Shown here one piece after another: positions 1-6,260 of a stretch of 6,550 nt of DNA; position 1 is the first letter of the stretch, and every line of letters starts with the position of its first letter. The translations under genes were made by a program, and so were the position numbers. The notes under the pieces were generated by a model. It saw only the letters and a list, made by a program, of their open reading frames with translations, was not told where the DNA came from and did not search any database. The DNA comes from Betaproteobacteria bacterium (GTDB lineage Bacteria > Pseudomonadota > Gammaproteobacteria > Burkholderiales > Burkholderiaceae_C): NCBI GenBank assembly GCA_947448675.1, contig CANFOR010000157.1, positions 1 through 6,550 on the forward strand, written 5' to 3'.

Positions 1-890
1 GGCACGATCATCTTGCCGCTGGGGCTATCGTTTTCATAGCGGTAAAAACCTTCACCGGCTTTTTTGCCGACCACGCCGCCAGCCAAACGCTGGGCCGTGA
101 TCACGCTGGGGCGGTAGCGCGGCTCTTCGTAATACTGGTGGTAGACCGACTCCATCACCGGGTGCGACACATCCAGCGCAGTCAGATCCATCAGCTCAAA
201 AGGACCCAGCTTGAAGCCGATTTGGTCTTTCAAAATGCGGTCGATGGTGGCGAAGTCGGCAATGCCTTCGCCCACAATGCGCAGGGCTTCGGTGCCATAG
301 GCGCGGCCCGCGTGGTTGACGATGAAGCCCGGGGTGTCGGCGGCCAACACCGGCGTGTGGCCGATTTGCCGGGCGTAGGCTTGTAGGCCGGTGCAGACCT
401 CGGGCGCGGTTTTCAGCCCGGCAATCACCTCGACCACTTTCATCAGCGGCACCGGGTTGAAGAAGTGGTAGCCCGCAAAGCGCTGTGCATGTTGCATGCC
501 CGCCGCGATGGCGGTGATCGATAGCGACGAGGTGTTGCTGACCAGCACGCAGCTGGCGCTCACCATGGTTTCGAGTTCGGCAAAAAGCTGCTTTTTTATG
601 TCGAGGCGTTCGACAATCGCCTCGATCACCAAATCGCAATTTTGCAAATTGGCCATGCTGTCGGCAATTTGCAAACGCGCGCTGTAGATGGCGCATTGTT
701 CTTCGCTCAAGCGGCCTTTGCTTTGCAAACGCGCCCATTGCTCTTGGACGGCGCTTTGGGCTTGGCTGCAGGCATCACTGCGGCTGTCGTATAAGATGAC
801 TTGGCTACCGGCTTGGGCCGCGAGTTGGGCAATGCCCCTGCCCATGGCACCTGTGCCCACAATACCAACAGTTTTGAAATTTAATTGCAT
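1..890 (-). CDS. 3-hydroxyacyl-CoA dehydrogenase, PaaH-like (partial, C-terminus beyond left edge)
   Basis: It is predicted to oxidise (S)-3-hydroxyacyl-CoA to 3-oxoacyl-CoA with NAD+ in the cytoplasm, in fatty-acid or phenylacetate-type beta-oxidation. The ATG at 890-888 opens a frame that stays open to the window edge (296 full codons). The N-terminal Rossmann motif GTGAMG is at residues 12-17. The catalytic set is present with the spacing of human HADH (S137/H158/E170/N208): S121 in SNTSS, H142 in HFFNP, E154 in VVEV and N192 in GFIVN. The C-terminal helical domain follows DTPGF (185-189) and reaches GKKAGEGFYRY near 285. The frame continues past the point where single-module ~280-residue enzymes end. 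This suggests the ~500-residue PaaH/PaaC architecture with a duplicated C-terminal domain, but that is inference because the rest is not visible. No strong Shine-Dalgarno is seen (GAGAAG lies about 8 nt upstream). The substrate pathway cannot be fixed from the sequence. Confidence 0.93.
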   Translation of the reverse strand, partial: MQLNFKTVGIVGTGAMGRGIAQLAAQAGSQVILYDSRSDACSQAQSAVQEQWARLQSKGRLSEEQCAIYSARLQIADSMANLQNCDLVIEAIVERLDIKKQLFAELETMVSASCVLVSNTSSLSITAIAAGMQHAQRFAGYHFFNPVPLMKVVEVIAGLKTAPEVCTGLQAYARQIGHTPVLAADTPGFIVNHAGRAYGTEALRIVGEGIADFATIDRILKDQIGFKLGPFELMDLTALDVSHPVMESVYHQYYEEPRYRPSVITAQRLAGGVVGKKAGEGFYRYENDSPSGKMIV

Positions 891-904
891 TTTCTACTTC
901 TCGC

Positions 905-934
905 TGAATACTTTTGTCCTGGCACTTATGTCAA
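905..934 (-). promoter_or_regulatory. Candidate sigma-70 promoter for the 3-hydroxyacyl-CoA dehydrogenase gene
   Basis: On the minus strand a perfect -35 hexamer TTGACA (934-929) is followed after 18 nt by TATTCA (910-905), a weak -10. The predicted transcription start, about 898, would leave a very short leader before the ATG at 890. The -35 match is striking, but the -10 is poor, so this is a candidate only. Confidence 0.3.
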
Positions 935-949
935 AATAAGCCCGAATAC

Positions 950-3172
950 ATGAACTTACGAATCTGTCACCGTAATCTATGGGTTATGGCCTTGCTGCTC
1001 TGCACGGCCGTCTCCGGCTTCGCAGTATCCATGGGCCGCTTGCGCGGCAGTGCCATTGTAGGGCGCGGTCTAGATGTTACCGTCTTAGGCCAACTTGAAA
1101 ATGCCGAGAGTGTGGCCTCTATTTGCCCCGAGGCTGATGTTTTCTTTGGTGACACCAGACTGCTACCCGCCAAAGTGGTGGTCAGCAAAGAAGCCGGTGC
1201 GGTTGCCGGCGAAGTGCAAATTCGGGTACGCACCACAGCGGTGATCGACGAGCCGGTGGTCACGGTGTATGTGCGCGAGAGTTGCAACCAAAAAACCACC
1301 CGCAAATACGTTATTTTGTCTGACGTACTTAGCGACAACGGCGCACAAGTGCCCCTGCCATTGGTTGATGCCAGTGCTGGTACCGCCAGCCTAGGTGTCA
1401 GCGCTGCCCCAGGCCGCGATACAGCCGCGAATACAACAAACGCAAGCGCGAATCCCCTGGCCGCAACAGGCGCTGCTGCAGCCGCAGCAAAAGCAAAGGG
1501 CCGTGGTCGAACAGGCGATCGCGCGAGCGCGCCATCGCTAGCGGCACAAGCTCCAGCAGCCGAGGCGGAGCCAGCACCGGCGCGCTTTCCGTCGGCGCGC
1601 ATCAGCCCGGTCCGTGCCGCATCGGCTCGTAGCAGTGGCCGTGCGACCCAGCCCCAGCCTGAATCTCCTGCGCGCAGTGGTGCCCGGCTCAAGCTCGACC
1701 CGATCGATTTGGCAGGGGCGCGCGACCCGGTTTTGCGCTACTCATCCGAGCTGCTCAGCCAGCCCAGCGAAGACCTGCAACAGCGCGCGGCCGCTGCAGC
1801 TTTTTGGCAGGCATTGAACGCCCAGCCGCAAGACATCGTGCGCGACAACCAGCGTATGAAGGCACTCGAAAAAGACCTTGCCAATTTGTCGGTGCAAAAC
1901 CGCCAAGGCAAAGAGGCTGTAAGCCAATTGCAGAGCCAATTAGACAAAGCCAGCACCGAGCGTTATGCCAACTGGTTCACCTATGCGCTGGGTGCCCTGG
2001 CCTTGGTCTCGCTCGCTGGTCTGGGTGCCCTGTGGAGCCAGCGCAATGCCGTTACCCGGGTAGCCGAACCCAAAGCGTGGTGGGGCAAGGCCTCGATCTC
2101 CAAAACTGGCTTGGATTCACGTAACCGCGATGTGCGCGCAGCTTCGATCGTTCGGCCGTCTACAGACGCCCATAACGAGAATCGACCGGTACTCGATTCG
2201 ACCCTAGATGTCGATTTAGGTGTGGACGAAGCCCAGTTTGCCAGTATGAAAATGGCCCAGGCCAAGCCCCCTGCCGCCGCACCTGAGCCCTTGGCCCCGT
2301 TGGACTCGGCAGACTTCCTGCCCAGCTTGGCGCATTCGTCGCGCACCGTGAATGCCGAAGAGCTATTTGACGTGCAGCAACAGGCGGATTTCTTTATTTC
2401 GCTGGGGCAATTTGACCAAGCGGTAGAGGTCTTGCGCGACCACATTACCGACAACGTAGAAACCAGTGCCCTGGCCTATTTGGATTTGCTCGACTTGTAC
2501 CACCGCCTCGGCCGCCAAGAAGACTACGAGACGCTGCGCAAAGACTTTAACCGGGTGTTCAACGCACAGGTGCCAGCCTACGCTGGCTATACGGTCGAAA
2601 ACGAAGGCCTAGAGTCCTACACCTCGGCGTTTTCCAGAATCGAGTCTTTGTGGCCTACGCCCAAGGTGCTGCACGTTATTGAAGAGTCGATCTTCCGCAA
2701 GCCAGGCATCGAAGGCGACGCCTTCAACCTCAAAGCCTACCGCGAGTTGCTTTTGCTGTACTCGGTGGCCAAAGACATCGTAGACAAGCCTACTACAGAG
2801 CTTGACTTTCAATTGAGCGGTTCAGCTTCAGCGCCTGCACCCGACCATGGTTCTTTCGAGCATCGCGCCGCGCAATTTGTGACGACCAATGTGGCACCGC
2901 TGTCTACCAGTTTAGGCAACGCGCCCACCGCCAAAGCAAACGAGGTGGCGGCGACTACGCCGCTGCCTACCGTAGACCTGACTGTGCCGCCTGCGTCTTT
3001 GCGTCTGGGCCTAGACCTGGATTTGAGCGGAGAGCCCGCTCCAGCACCTCCTGCATCTAGCAAATACAGCCGCAAAGCGGCCACCCCGCCCACGCCCGCT
3101 GAAGGCGACAACCTGATCGAGTTTGACGCGGTTGCGCTCAACCCGGTGCGCTCTTGGCTCAAAGGTAAATAG
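950..3172 (+). CDS. FimV-like inner-membrane protein with periplasmic domain and cytoplasmic TPR-like region
   Basis: This 740-residue protein resembles the FimV/HubP class of polar and type IV pilus assembly scaffolds. The chosen ATG at 950 gives a normal signal peptide (basic MNLRICHR, then hydrophobic core, residues ~10-26). An in-frame TTG at 914 would add 12 residues ahead of it. The mature N-terminus starts MGRLRG, like the GLGRL start of FimV proteins. A beta-rich domain (~24-126) has two cysteines (C59, C112) that could form a disulfide. An Ala/Pro/Arg-rich low-complexity linker spans ~140-255. A predicted coiled coil (~299-338) leads into one membrane span (~342-362, YALGALALVSLAGLGALW). 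The cytoplasmic part contains TPR-like helices (~468-613, ISLGQFDQAVEVLRDHI) and ends with a FimV-like acidic tail (NLIEFDAVALNPV). No LysM domain is visible, unlike Pseudomonas FimV. The neighbours are metabolic genes, not asd and truA, so it may be a paralogue. No clear Shine-Dalgarno is seen. The role is inferred from architecture. Confidence 0.85.
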   Translation: MNLRICHRNLWVMALLLCTAVSGFAVSMGRLRGSAIVGRGLDVTVLGQLENAESVASICPEADVFFGDTRLLPAKVVVSKEAGAVAGEVQIRVRTTAVIDEPVVTVYVRESCNQKTTRKYVILSDVLSDNGAQVPLPLVDASAGTASLGVSAAPGRDTAANTTNASANPLAATGAAAAAAKAKGRGRTGDRASAPSLAAQAPAAEAEPAPARFPSARISPVRAASARSSGRATQPQPESPARSGARLKLDPIDLAGARDPVLRYSSELLSQPSEDLQQRAAAAAFWQALNAQPQDIVRDNQRMKALEKDLANLSVQNRQGKEAVSQLQSQLDKASTERYANWFTYALGALALVSLAGLGALWSQRNAVTRVAEPKAWWGKASISKTGLDSRNRDVRAASIVRPSTDAHNENRPVLDSTLDVDLGVDEAQFASMKMAQAKPPAAAPEPLAPLDSADFLPSLAHSSRTVNAEELFDVQQQADFFISLGQFDQAVEVLRDHITDNVETSALAYLDLLDLYHRLGRQEDYETLRKDFNRVFNAQVPAYAGYTVENEGLESYTSAFSRIESLWPTPKVLHVIEESIFRKPGIEGDAFNLKAYRELLLLYSVAKDIVDKPTTELDFQLSGSASAPAPDHGSFEHRAAQFVTTNVAPLSTSLGNAPTAKANEVAATTPLPTVDLTVPPASLRLGLDLDLSGEPAPAPPASSKYSRKAATPPTPAEGDNLIEFDAVALNPVRSWLKGK

Positions 3173-3179
3173 AGTCTTG

Positions 3180-3200
3180 CTTGGGCTTGCCGGGCCCAGG
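3180..3200. repeat. Short inverted repeat between convergent genes, possible weak terminator
   Basis: CTTGGGC (3180-3186) can pair with GCCCAGG (3194-3200), including one G-U pair, around a 7-nt loop. It lies 8 nt after the stop of the FimV-like gene and downstream of the convergent hydroxyacid dehydrogenase gene. No T-tract follows on either strand, so intrinsic termination is not well supported. The rest of the 3173-3248 gap shows nothing recognisable. Confidence 0.3.
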
Positions 3201-3248
3201 GGCTGGCAGTTTGCGGCTTCATGCCAGAGCGCGTCCAGCGCCCCAGCC

Positions 3249-4265
3249 TCAGCGCCTGACTTGCAGCGCACCGGGGTTAACGATGTGGGTCGGCGTGCCT
3301 TTGATGTAGTTCAGCACATTATCAAAGGCCGCGCCCAAATACAGTTCATAACTGTCTTGCTCCACATAGCCAATGTGTGGCGTGCAGATGCAGTTTTCTA
3401 AGCGCAGCAGGGCATGTCCTTGCAAGATGGGCTCGCTTTCAAAGACATCGATCGCAGCCATGCCGGGGTGGCCACGGTTCAAGGCGGCAATGAGGGCATC
3501 AGCTTCAATCAGCTCGGCGCGCGAAGTGTTGACCAAGAGCGATGTCGGCTTCATGCGCGAGAGGTCTTCCAAACGCACGATGCCTTGGGTGGCTTCGTTC
3601 AAGCGCAGATGCAAGCTCAGTACGTCGCTCTGCTCAAAAAACTCTTCTTTGCTGGCAGCTACTGCTAAGCCGTCGGCCACGGCCTTCTCGCGTGAGGCTT
3701 CGCGCCCCCAGACCAAGATATGCATGCCAAAAGCTTTGCCATAGCCCGCTAGCAACTGGCCTATTTTGCCGTAGCCCCAGATACCCAGGGTTTTGCCGTG
3801 CAAGACCATACCCACGCCAAAATTAGGCGGCATCGACGCCGCTTTCAGACCCGCTTGTTGCCAAGCTCCATGCTTGAGGTGCGCAATGTACTGCGGCAAA
3901 CGGCGCATCGCAGCCATGATGAGCGCCCAGGCCAGCTCAGCTGGCGCGATGGGCGAACCAACGCCTTCGGCCACCGCTATTCCGTGCTCGCTACAGGCGG
4001 CAATATCGATGTGGCTACCAGCCTTGCCGGTTTGCGAAATCAGTTTCAAACGCGGCAGTTTTTCAATTAGCGCGCGGCTGATGTGGGTGCGTTCGCGGAT
4101 CAAGACGATCACGTCGGCGTCTTTGAGCCGCACGGCCAGCTGCCCATTTCCTTTGACCGTATTGGTGTAGACCTTGGCGTTGTAGTCGTCTAATTTGGCA
4201 GCGCAAGCCAGTTTGCGCACCGCGTCTTGGTAGTCGTCGAGGATCACAATATTCATGCCCTCCAT
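3249..4265 (-). CDS. D-2-hydroxyacid dehydrogenase family protein (SerA/formate dehydrogenase-like fold)
   Basis: This is a predicted cytoplasmic NAD(P)-dependent oxidoreductase that interconverts a 2-oxoacid and a D-2-hydroxyacid. Numbered from the first Met (338 residues), the substrate-binding half carries TGKAGSHID (79-87). The Rossmann motif GYGKIG is at 164-169, inside GIWGYGKIG. The catalytic triad is complete: R249 in NTSRAE, E278 in DVFESEP and H297 in TPHIGY. The 29-residue Arg-Glu spacing is that of the family. The length is normal. The start is ambiguous. Met1 at 4265 has no Shine-Dalgarno. Met4 at 4256 (MNIVILDDYQD) has GGAGG only 2 nt upstream, closer than usual, but its N-terminus matches the usual start of the first beta strand. 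The gene stands alone, convergent with the FimV-like gene and divergent from the DUF1993 gene. The substrate is unknown; phosphoglycerate, glyoxylate/hydroxypyruvate or another oxoacid are all possible. Confidence 0.93.
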   Translation of the reverse strand: MEGMNIVILDDYQDAVRKLACAAKLDDYNAKVYTNTVKGNGQLAVRLKDADVIVLIRERTHISRALIEKLPRLKLISQTGKAGSHIDIAACSEHGIAVAEGVGSPIAPAELAWALIMAAMRRLPQYIAHLKHGAWQQAGLKAASMPPNFGVGMVLHGKTLGIWGYGKIGQLLAGYGKAFGMHILVWGREASREKAVADGLAVAASKEEFFEQSDVLSLHLRLNEATQGIVRLEDLSRMKPTSLLVNTSRAELIEADALIAALNRGHPGMAAIDVFESEPILQGHALLRLENCICTPHIGYVEQDSYELYLGAAFDNVLNYIKGTPTHIVNPGALQVRR

Positions 4266-4267
4266 TG

Positions 4268-4307
4268 TGCGCCATAGTCGCTAAGCGGCTAACATGCGCC
4301 ACCATTG
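4268..4307. repeat. Short repeats in the divergent intergenic region
   Basis: TGCGCCA occurs directly repeated at 4268-4274 and 4295-4301. It is flanked by CCATTG at 4262-4267 and 4302-4307. Between the copies lies GCTAA-GCG-GCTAA (4280-4292). The spacer between the two divergent start codons is only about 64 nt, so these could be operator half-sites. They are short and could be chance. I see no convincing -35/-10 pair here on either strand. Confidence 0.3.
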
Positions 4308-4318
4308 TTTTTTTTAAC

Positions 4319-4322
4319 GGAG
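4319..4322 (+). promoter_or_regulatory. Shine-Dalgarno site of the DUF1993 gene
   Basis: GGAG lies 7 nt before the ATG at 4330, right after an eight-T run (4308-4315). The spacing is standard and supports this start. Confidence 0.7.
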
Positions 4323-4329
4323 TTCACCA

Positions 4330-4848
4330 ATGAGCATTTCTATGTATTCGGCCAGCGTGCCAGTGTTCCAAACCATGCTGGGCAATTTGAGCCACTTTTT
4401 AGACAAAACCCAGGCCTATGCAGAGGCTAAAAAATTCGACCCAGCCGTGTTGATGCAATACCGCCTAGCGCCCGACATGTTGCCCTTTAGCCGTCAAATT
4501 TTGATTGCCTGTGACGGTGCCAAAATGGGCGTGGCTCGCCTAGCAGGCGTTGAGGCACCGAAGTTTGAAGACACTGAGAGCACGCTGGCAGAACTCAAAG
4601 AGCGGATTGCCAAAACCTTGGCGTTTTTGGCAACGCTGAGCGCTGAGCAAGTCAATGGCAGCGAGGCCAAAGACATTACCTTCCCAGTGGGCCGAGAGAA
4701 CACCCGCACCATGCAAGGGGAGGCCTACCTCAAGCATTGGGTCACGCCCAATGTGTACTTCCATGTGAGTATGGCCTATGCCATCTTGCGCCACAACGGT
4801 GTCGACCTGGGCAAGATGGACTACTTGGTTGGCGCGCCCAAAGCCTAA
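4330..4848 (+). CDS. DUF1993 domain-containing protein
   Basis: This 172-residue soluble protein, without signal peptide or membrane segment, matches the DUF1993 family in length and pattern. It starts MSISMYSASVPVFQTML, continues with KKFDPAVLMQYRLAPDMLPF (residues ~35-54), and has late conserved segments HWVTPNVYFHVSMAYAILRH (~136-155) and KMDYLVG (163-169). DUF1993 proteins are predicted all-helical, DinB-like four-helix bundles of unknown function. His residues in the penultimate helix (H136, H144, H154) could serve a DinB-like metal site, which is inference. The start is supported by GGAG 7 nt upstream. It is a single gene, divergent from the hydroxyacid dehydrogenase and convergent with the hypothetical gene downstream. 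The family assignment is fairly sure; the function is not known. Confidence 0.9.
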   Translation: MSISMYSASVPVFQTMLGNLSHFLDKTQAYAEAKKFDPAVLMQYRLAPDMLPFSRQILIACDGAKMGVARLAGVEAPKFEDTESTLAELKERIAKTLAFLATLSAEQVNGSEAKDITFPVGRENTRTMQGEAYLKHWVTPNVYFHVSMAYAILRHNGVDLGKMDYLVGAPKA

Positions 4849-4866
4849 GCGCCAACCCCTCTAGCC

Positions 4867-4921
4867 CTGGCCTGCGCTAGCGCTGAGCCCCGCTACTTAG
4901 GGCACCTAGCGTCCAGGCCAG
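4867..4921. repeat. Bulged inverted repeat between convergent genes, possible bidirectional terminator
   Basis: CTGGCCTG (4867-4874) pairs with CAGGCCAG (4914-4921). CGCTAG (4875-4880) pairs with CTAGCG (4906-4911). The right arm has a 2-nt TC bulge. Inside, GCCC (4887-4890) can pair with GGGC (4900-4903). The structure sits 18 nt after the DUF1993 stop and 27 nt beyond the stop of the convergent gene at 4949. There is no T-tract, so it is not a textbook intrinsic terminator. Blocking read-through in both directions is inferred from its position. Confidence 0.55.
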
Positions 4922-4948
4922 CGGCGTTAAGCGCGCACTGGGCAAACT

Positions 4949-5365
4949 CTAGGCAAGTTCTTGGCAGGCCAAACGCTCCAGCTCGGCGCAGACATCGGCC
5001 ATGCGACCTGAGATGCGCATGCGGCCCGCGTTATGGCGCGGCGCATGGCTTTCGGGTACGCGCAGCACCCGTAGCTTGGGCGCCACGTGCGCGGCGATTG
5101 CATGGCTTGCCGCCAAGTGAGCTTGCAGGCCATGCGCGCCATGCCTACCCTGCCAGCGCATCGCATTTGAGCCGCTAAGGCGCTCCGGTTGTGCTTGTGC
5201 AGCTATAGAATGCATAGCAATTGCAGCTTGGTCGGCATTGACGGGGGCCGCTTTGACCGGCCTTTGCCAAGGCGCGAAAAAAGACACCAAGCTTTGTAGC
5301 GGCGCGAGCGCCAAACGCATCCCCGAGCTAACGCCCGCTCCCACAGTGGCCAATGCTACAGACAT
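4949..5365 (-). CDS. Hypothetical protein downstream of lexA
   Basis: I cannot assign a function. The frame opens at an ATG at 5383, but AGGAG (5375-5371) lies 5 nt before the ATG at 5365, so the 138-residue version (MSVALATVGAGVSSGMRL) is preferred. The N-terminal ~35 residues are hydrophobic with few charges and could form a membrane-associated or amphipathic helix. The middle is Ala/His/Gln-rich and probably disordered. The C-terminal ~35 residues look like the conserved core: RVLRVPES at ~99-106, then GRMRISGRMADVCAELERLA (114-133), probably a short strand followed by a helix. I recall similar C-terminal ends in small proteins beside lexA in Comamonadaceae, but this needs a search. It is co-directional with lexA, 123 nt downstream, so co-transcription and SOS regulation are possible. 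The neighbouring opposite frame at 5238-5765 lacks comparable support. Confidence 0.72.
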   Translation of the reverse strand: MSVALATVGAGVSSGMRLALAPLQSLVSFFAPWQRPVKAAPVNADQAAIAMHSIAAQAQPERLSGSNAMRWQGRHGAHGLQAHLAASHAIAAHVAPKLRVLRVPESHAPRHNAGRMRISGRMADVCAELERLACQELA

Positions 5366-5370
5366 ACAAA

Positions 5371-5375
5371 CTCCT
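5371..5375 (-). promoter_or_regulatory. Shine-Dalgarno site deciding the start of the hypothetical gene
   Basis: AGGAG on the minus strand lies 5 nt before the ATG at 5365-5363. The alternative ATG at 5383 has no purine-rich site upstream, so this motif favours the shorter protein. Confidence 0.65.
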
Positions 5376-5409
5376 GAAATCATTCAGGCAGGATTGGTTG
5401 AACACTTGG

Positions 5410-5468
5410 CGCAACAGGGTTCTTCTGCACCCGCTGTGCCCCGAAGAGAACGCCCGCCACCTGTTGCG
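5410..5468. repeat. Inverted repeat in the gap between lexA and the downstream gene
   Basis: CGCAACAGG (5410-5418) is perfectly complementary to CCTGTTGCG (5460-5468), a 9-bp stem. Inside it, TTCTTC (5420-5425) can partly pair with GAAGAGAA (5443-5450), and GCAC (5427-5430) pairs with GTGC (5436-5439). In the minus-strand transcript this would be a long imperfect hairpin starting 20 nt after the lexA stop codon. No T-tract follows. It could attenuate, stabilise the 3' end of lexA mRNA, or be a processing site. Confidence 0.5.
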
Positions 5469-5488
5469 GCAAGAAAAACGTGGCTGCC

Positions 5489-6163
5489 CTACATGAGCAT
5501 GGTGTTGCGAATCAAACCCACGGCCAGGCCTTCAATTTCAAAGGGCTCGCCGGGCTCGACCACGATGGTGTCAAAGTCGGGGTTTTCAGGGTGCAACTCG
5601 ATCACGTCATGGTTGCGTTTGAAACGCTTGACGGTCACCTCGTCGCCCAAACGTGCCACTACGATTTGCCCATTTTTGGCGTCTTTACCCGCTTGCACTG
5701 CCAGCAAGTCGCCGTCCATGATGCCCGCGTCGCGCATCGACATGCCACGCACTTTAAGCAGGTAGTCGGGTTTGCGTTGGAACAGGCTGGCCTCGAGGTA
5801 ATAGGTTTGGTCGACGTGCTCTTGCGCCAAGATGGGCGAGCCCGCTGCCACTCGGCCAATCAGGGGCAAGGCCAGCTGCACCAAACTTTGCAGTGGCGAG
5901 CTCAATTGTTGGGTGCGCGACTCATGGATCGAACGCAGGGTTTCGCTCTTGAGCCGAATGCCACGCGAGGTGCCGCTGAGCAGCTCGATTACGCCCTTGC
6001 GCGCCAAGGCCTGCAAATGCTCCTCGGCGGCGTTGGCCGATTTAAAGCCCAGCTCGGTGGCAATTTCGGCCCGCGTGGGCGGTGCGCCGGTGCGGGCGAT
6101 GGTGCTTTGCACCAATTCTAAAATTTGCTGTTGGCGGCTGGTGAGCTTGGGCGATTCAAACAT
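5489..6163 (-). CDS. lexA: LexA repressor, SOS response autoprotease
   Basis: LexA is a cytoplasmic dimeric repressor of the SOS regulon. It cleaves itself when stimulated by RecA bound to single-stranded DNA. The 224-residue protein has the N-terminal winged helix-turn-helix (LTSRQQQILELV, PPTRAEIATELGF at 28-40, SANAAEEHLQAL), then a linker about 20 residues longer than in the 202-residue E. coli protein (roughly 72-96). The cleavage site is intact at A107-G108 in GRVAAGSP. The Ser-Lys dyad is present: S142 in VRGMSMRDAGI and K179 in DEVTVKRFKR. The C-terminus GLAVGLIRNTM is typical. The start at 6163 is backed by GGAG (6172-6169) 5 nt upstream. Two SOS boxes upstream imply autorepression. 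A hypothetical gene follows on the same strand; no imuA/imuB/dnaE2 mutasome genes are seen there. Confidence 0.98.
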   Translation of the reverse strand: MFESPKLTSRQQQILELVQSTIARTGAPPTRAEIATELGFKSANAAEEHLQALARKGVIELLSGTSRGIRLKSETLRSIHESRTQQLSSPLQSLVQLALPLIGRVAAGSPILAQEHVDQTYYLEASLFQRKPDYLLKVRGMSMRDAGIMDGDLLAVQAGKDAKNGQIVVARLGDEVTVKRFKRNHDVIELHPENPDFDTIVVEPGEPFEIEGLAVGLIRNTMLM

Positions 6164-6165
6164 GG

Positions 6166-6177
6166 CAACTCCAGTTG
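6166..6177 (-). promoter_or_regulatory. lexA Shine-Dalgarno within a small palindrome
   Basis: GGAG (6172-6169) is 5 nt before the lexA ATG. It overlaps the inverted repeat CAACT-CC-AGTTG (6166-6177). The 2-nt loop is too tight for a stable hairpin, so a translational role is doubtful. Confidence 0.5.
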
Positions 6178-6226
6178 GAACTCAGGGATGGCAGAATCTT
6201 GCAGGTTGCAAACCGAAATGGCTGCG

Positions 6227-6254
6227 TTACCGTTTTAATTAACTGTCTTAATAT
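6227..6254 (+). promoter_or_regulatory. Candidate promoter of the asparaginase gene overlapping SOS box 1
   Basis: TTACCG (6227-6232) is followed after 16 nt by TAATAT (6249-6254, 4 of 6 to the -10 consensus), which lies inside SOS box 1. Both hexamers are imperfect. The proposal rests mainly on its position about 47 nt before the start codon. Confidence 0.28.
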
Positions 6255-6260
6255 CCAGTA
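6241..6260. promoter_or_regulatory. LexA-binding site (SOS box 1)
   Basis: CTGT-CTTAATAT-CCAG at 6243-6258 keeps the CTG-N10-CAG core. It matches 15 of 20 positions of the E. coli consensus (TACTGT, alternating AT, ACAGTA), ending in CAGTA. It lies about 80 bp upstream of the lexA start codon. It is 19 bp, centre to centre, from a second box, the tandem pattern also seen at E. coli lexA. Confidence 0.82.

Noticed and set aside
196..738. 180-residue open frame on the minus strand
   Set aside because: It overlaps the acyl-CoA dehydrogenase on the same strand in another frame. The composition (Arg/His/Gly-rich) and absence of motifs mark it as a shadow.
920..936. Possible sigma-54 promoter (TGGCAC at 920-925)
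   Set aside because: The -24 half fits, but the required GC at -12 is absent (AA at 933-934).
914..949. TTG start 12 codons upstream of the chosen FimV-like start
   Set aside because: It would add a non-basic segment ahead of an already normal signal peptide and has no Shine-Dalgarno.
967..1692. 241-residue open frame on the minus strand
   Set aside because: It lies fully inside the FimV-like gene, whose signal peptide, membrane span and TPR-like region are coherent. The antisense product is Ala/Thr/Arg-rich without family motifs, typical of a high-GC shadow frame.
4308..4315. Eight-T run as an intrinsic terminator
   Set aside because: No stable GC hairpin precedes it, and no plus-strand gene ends just upstream. 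It sits in the leader of the DUF1993 gene.
5238..5765. 175-residue open frame on the plus strand spanning the lexA-downstream gap
   Set aside because: It overlaps both lexA and the hypothetical gene in antisense and has no good ribosome site. The minus-strand gene with AGGAG and a conserved-looking C-terminus is the better call.
5480..6121. 213-residue open frame on the plus strand
   Set aside because: It is antisense to lexA, which has an intact cleavage site and catalytic dyad. No independent start signal or family resemblance.
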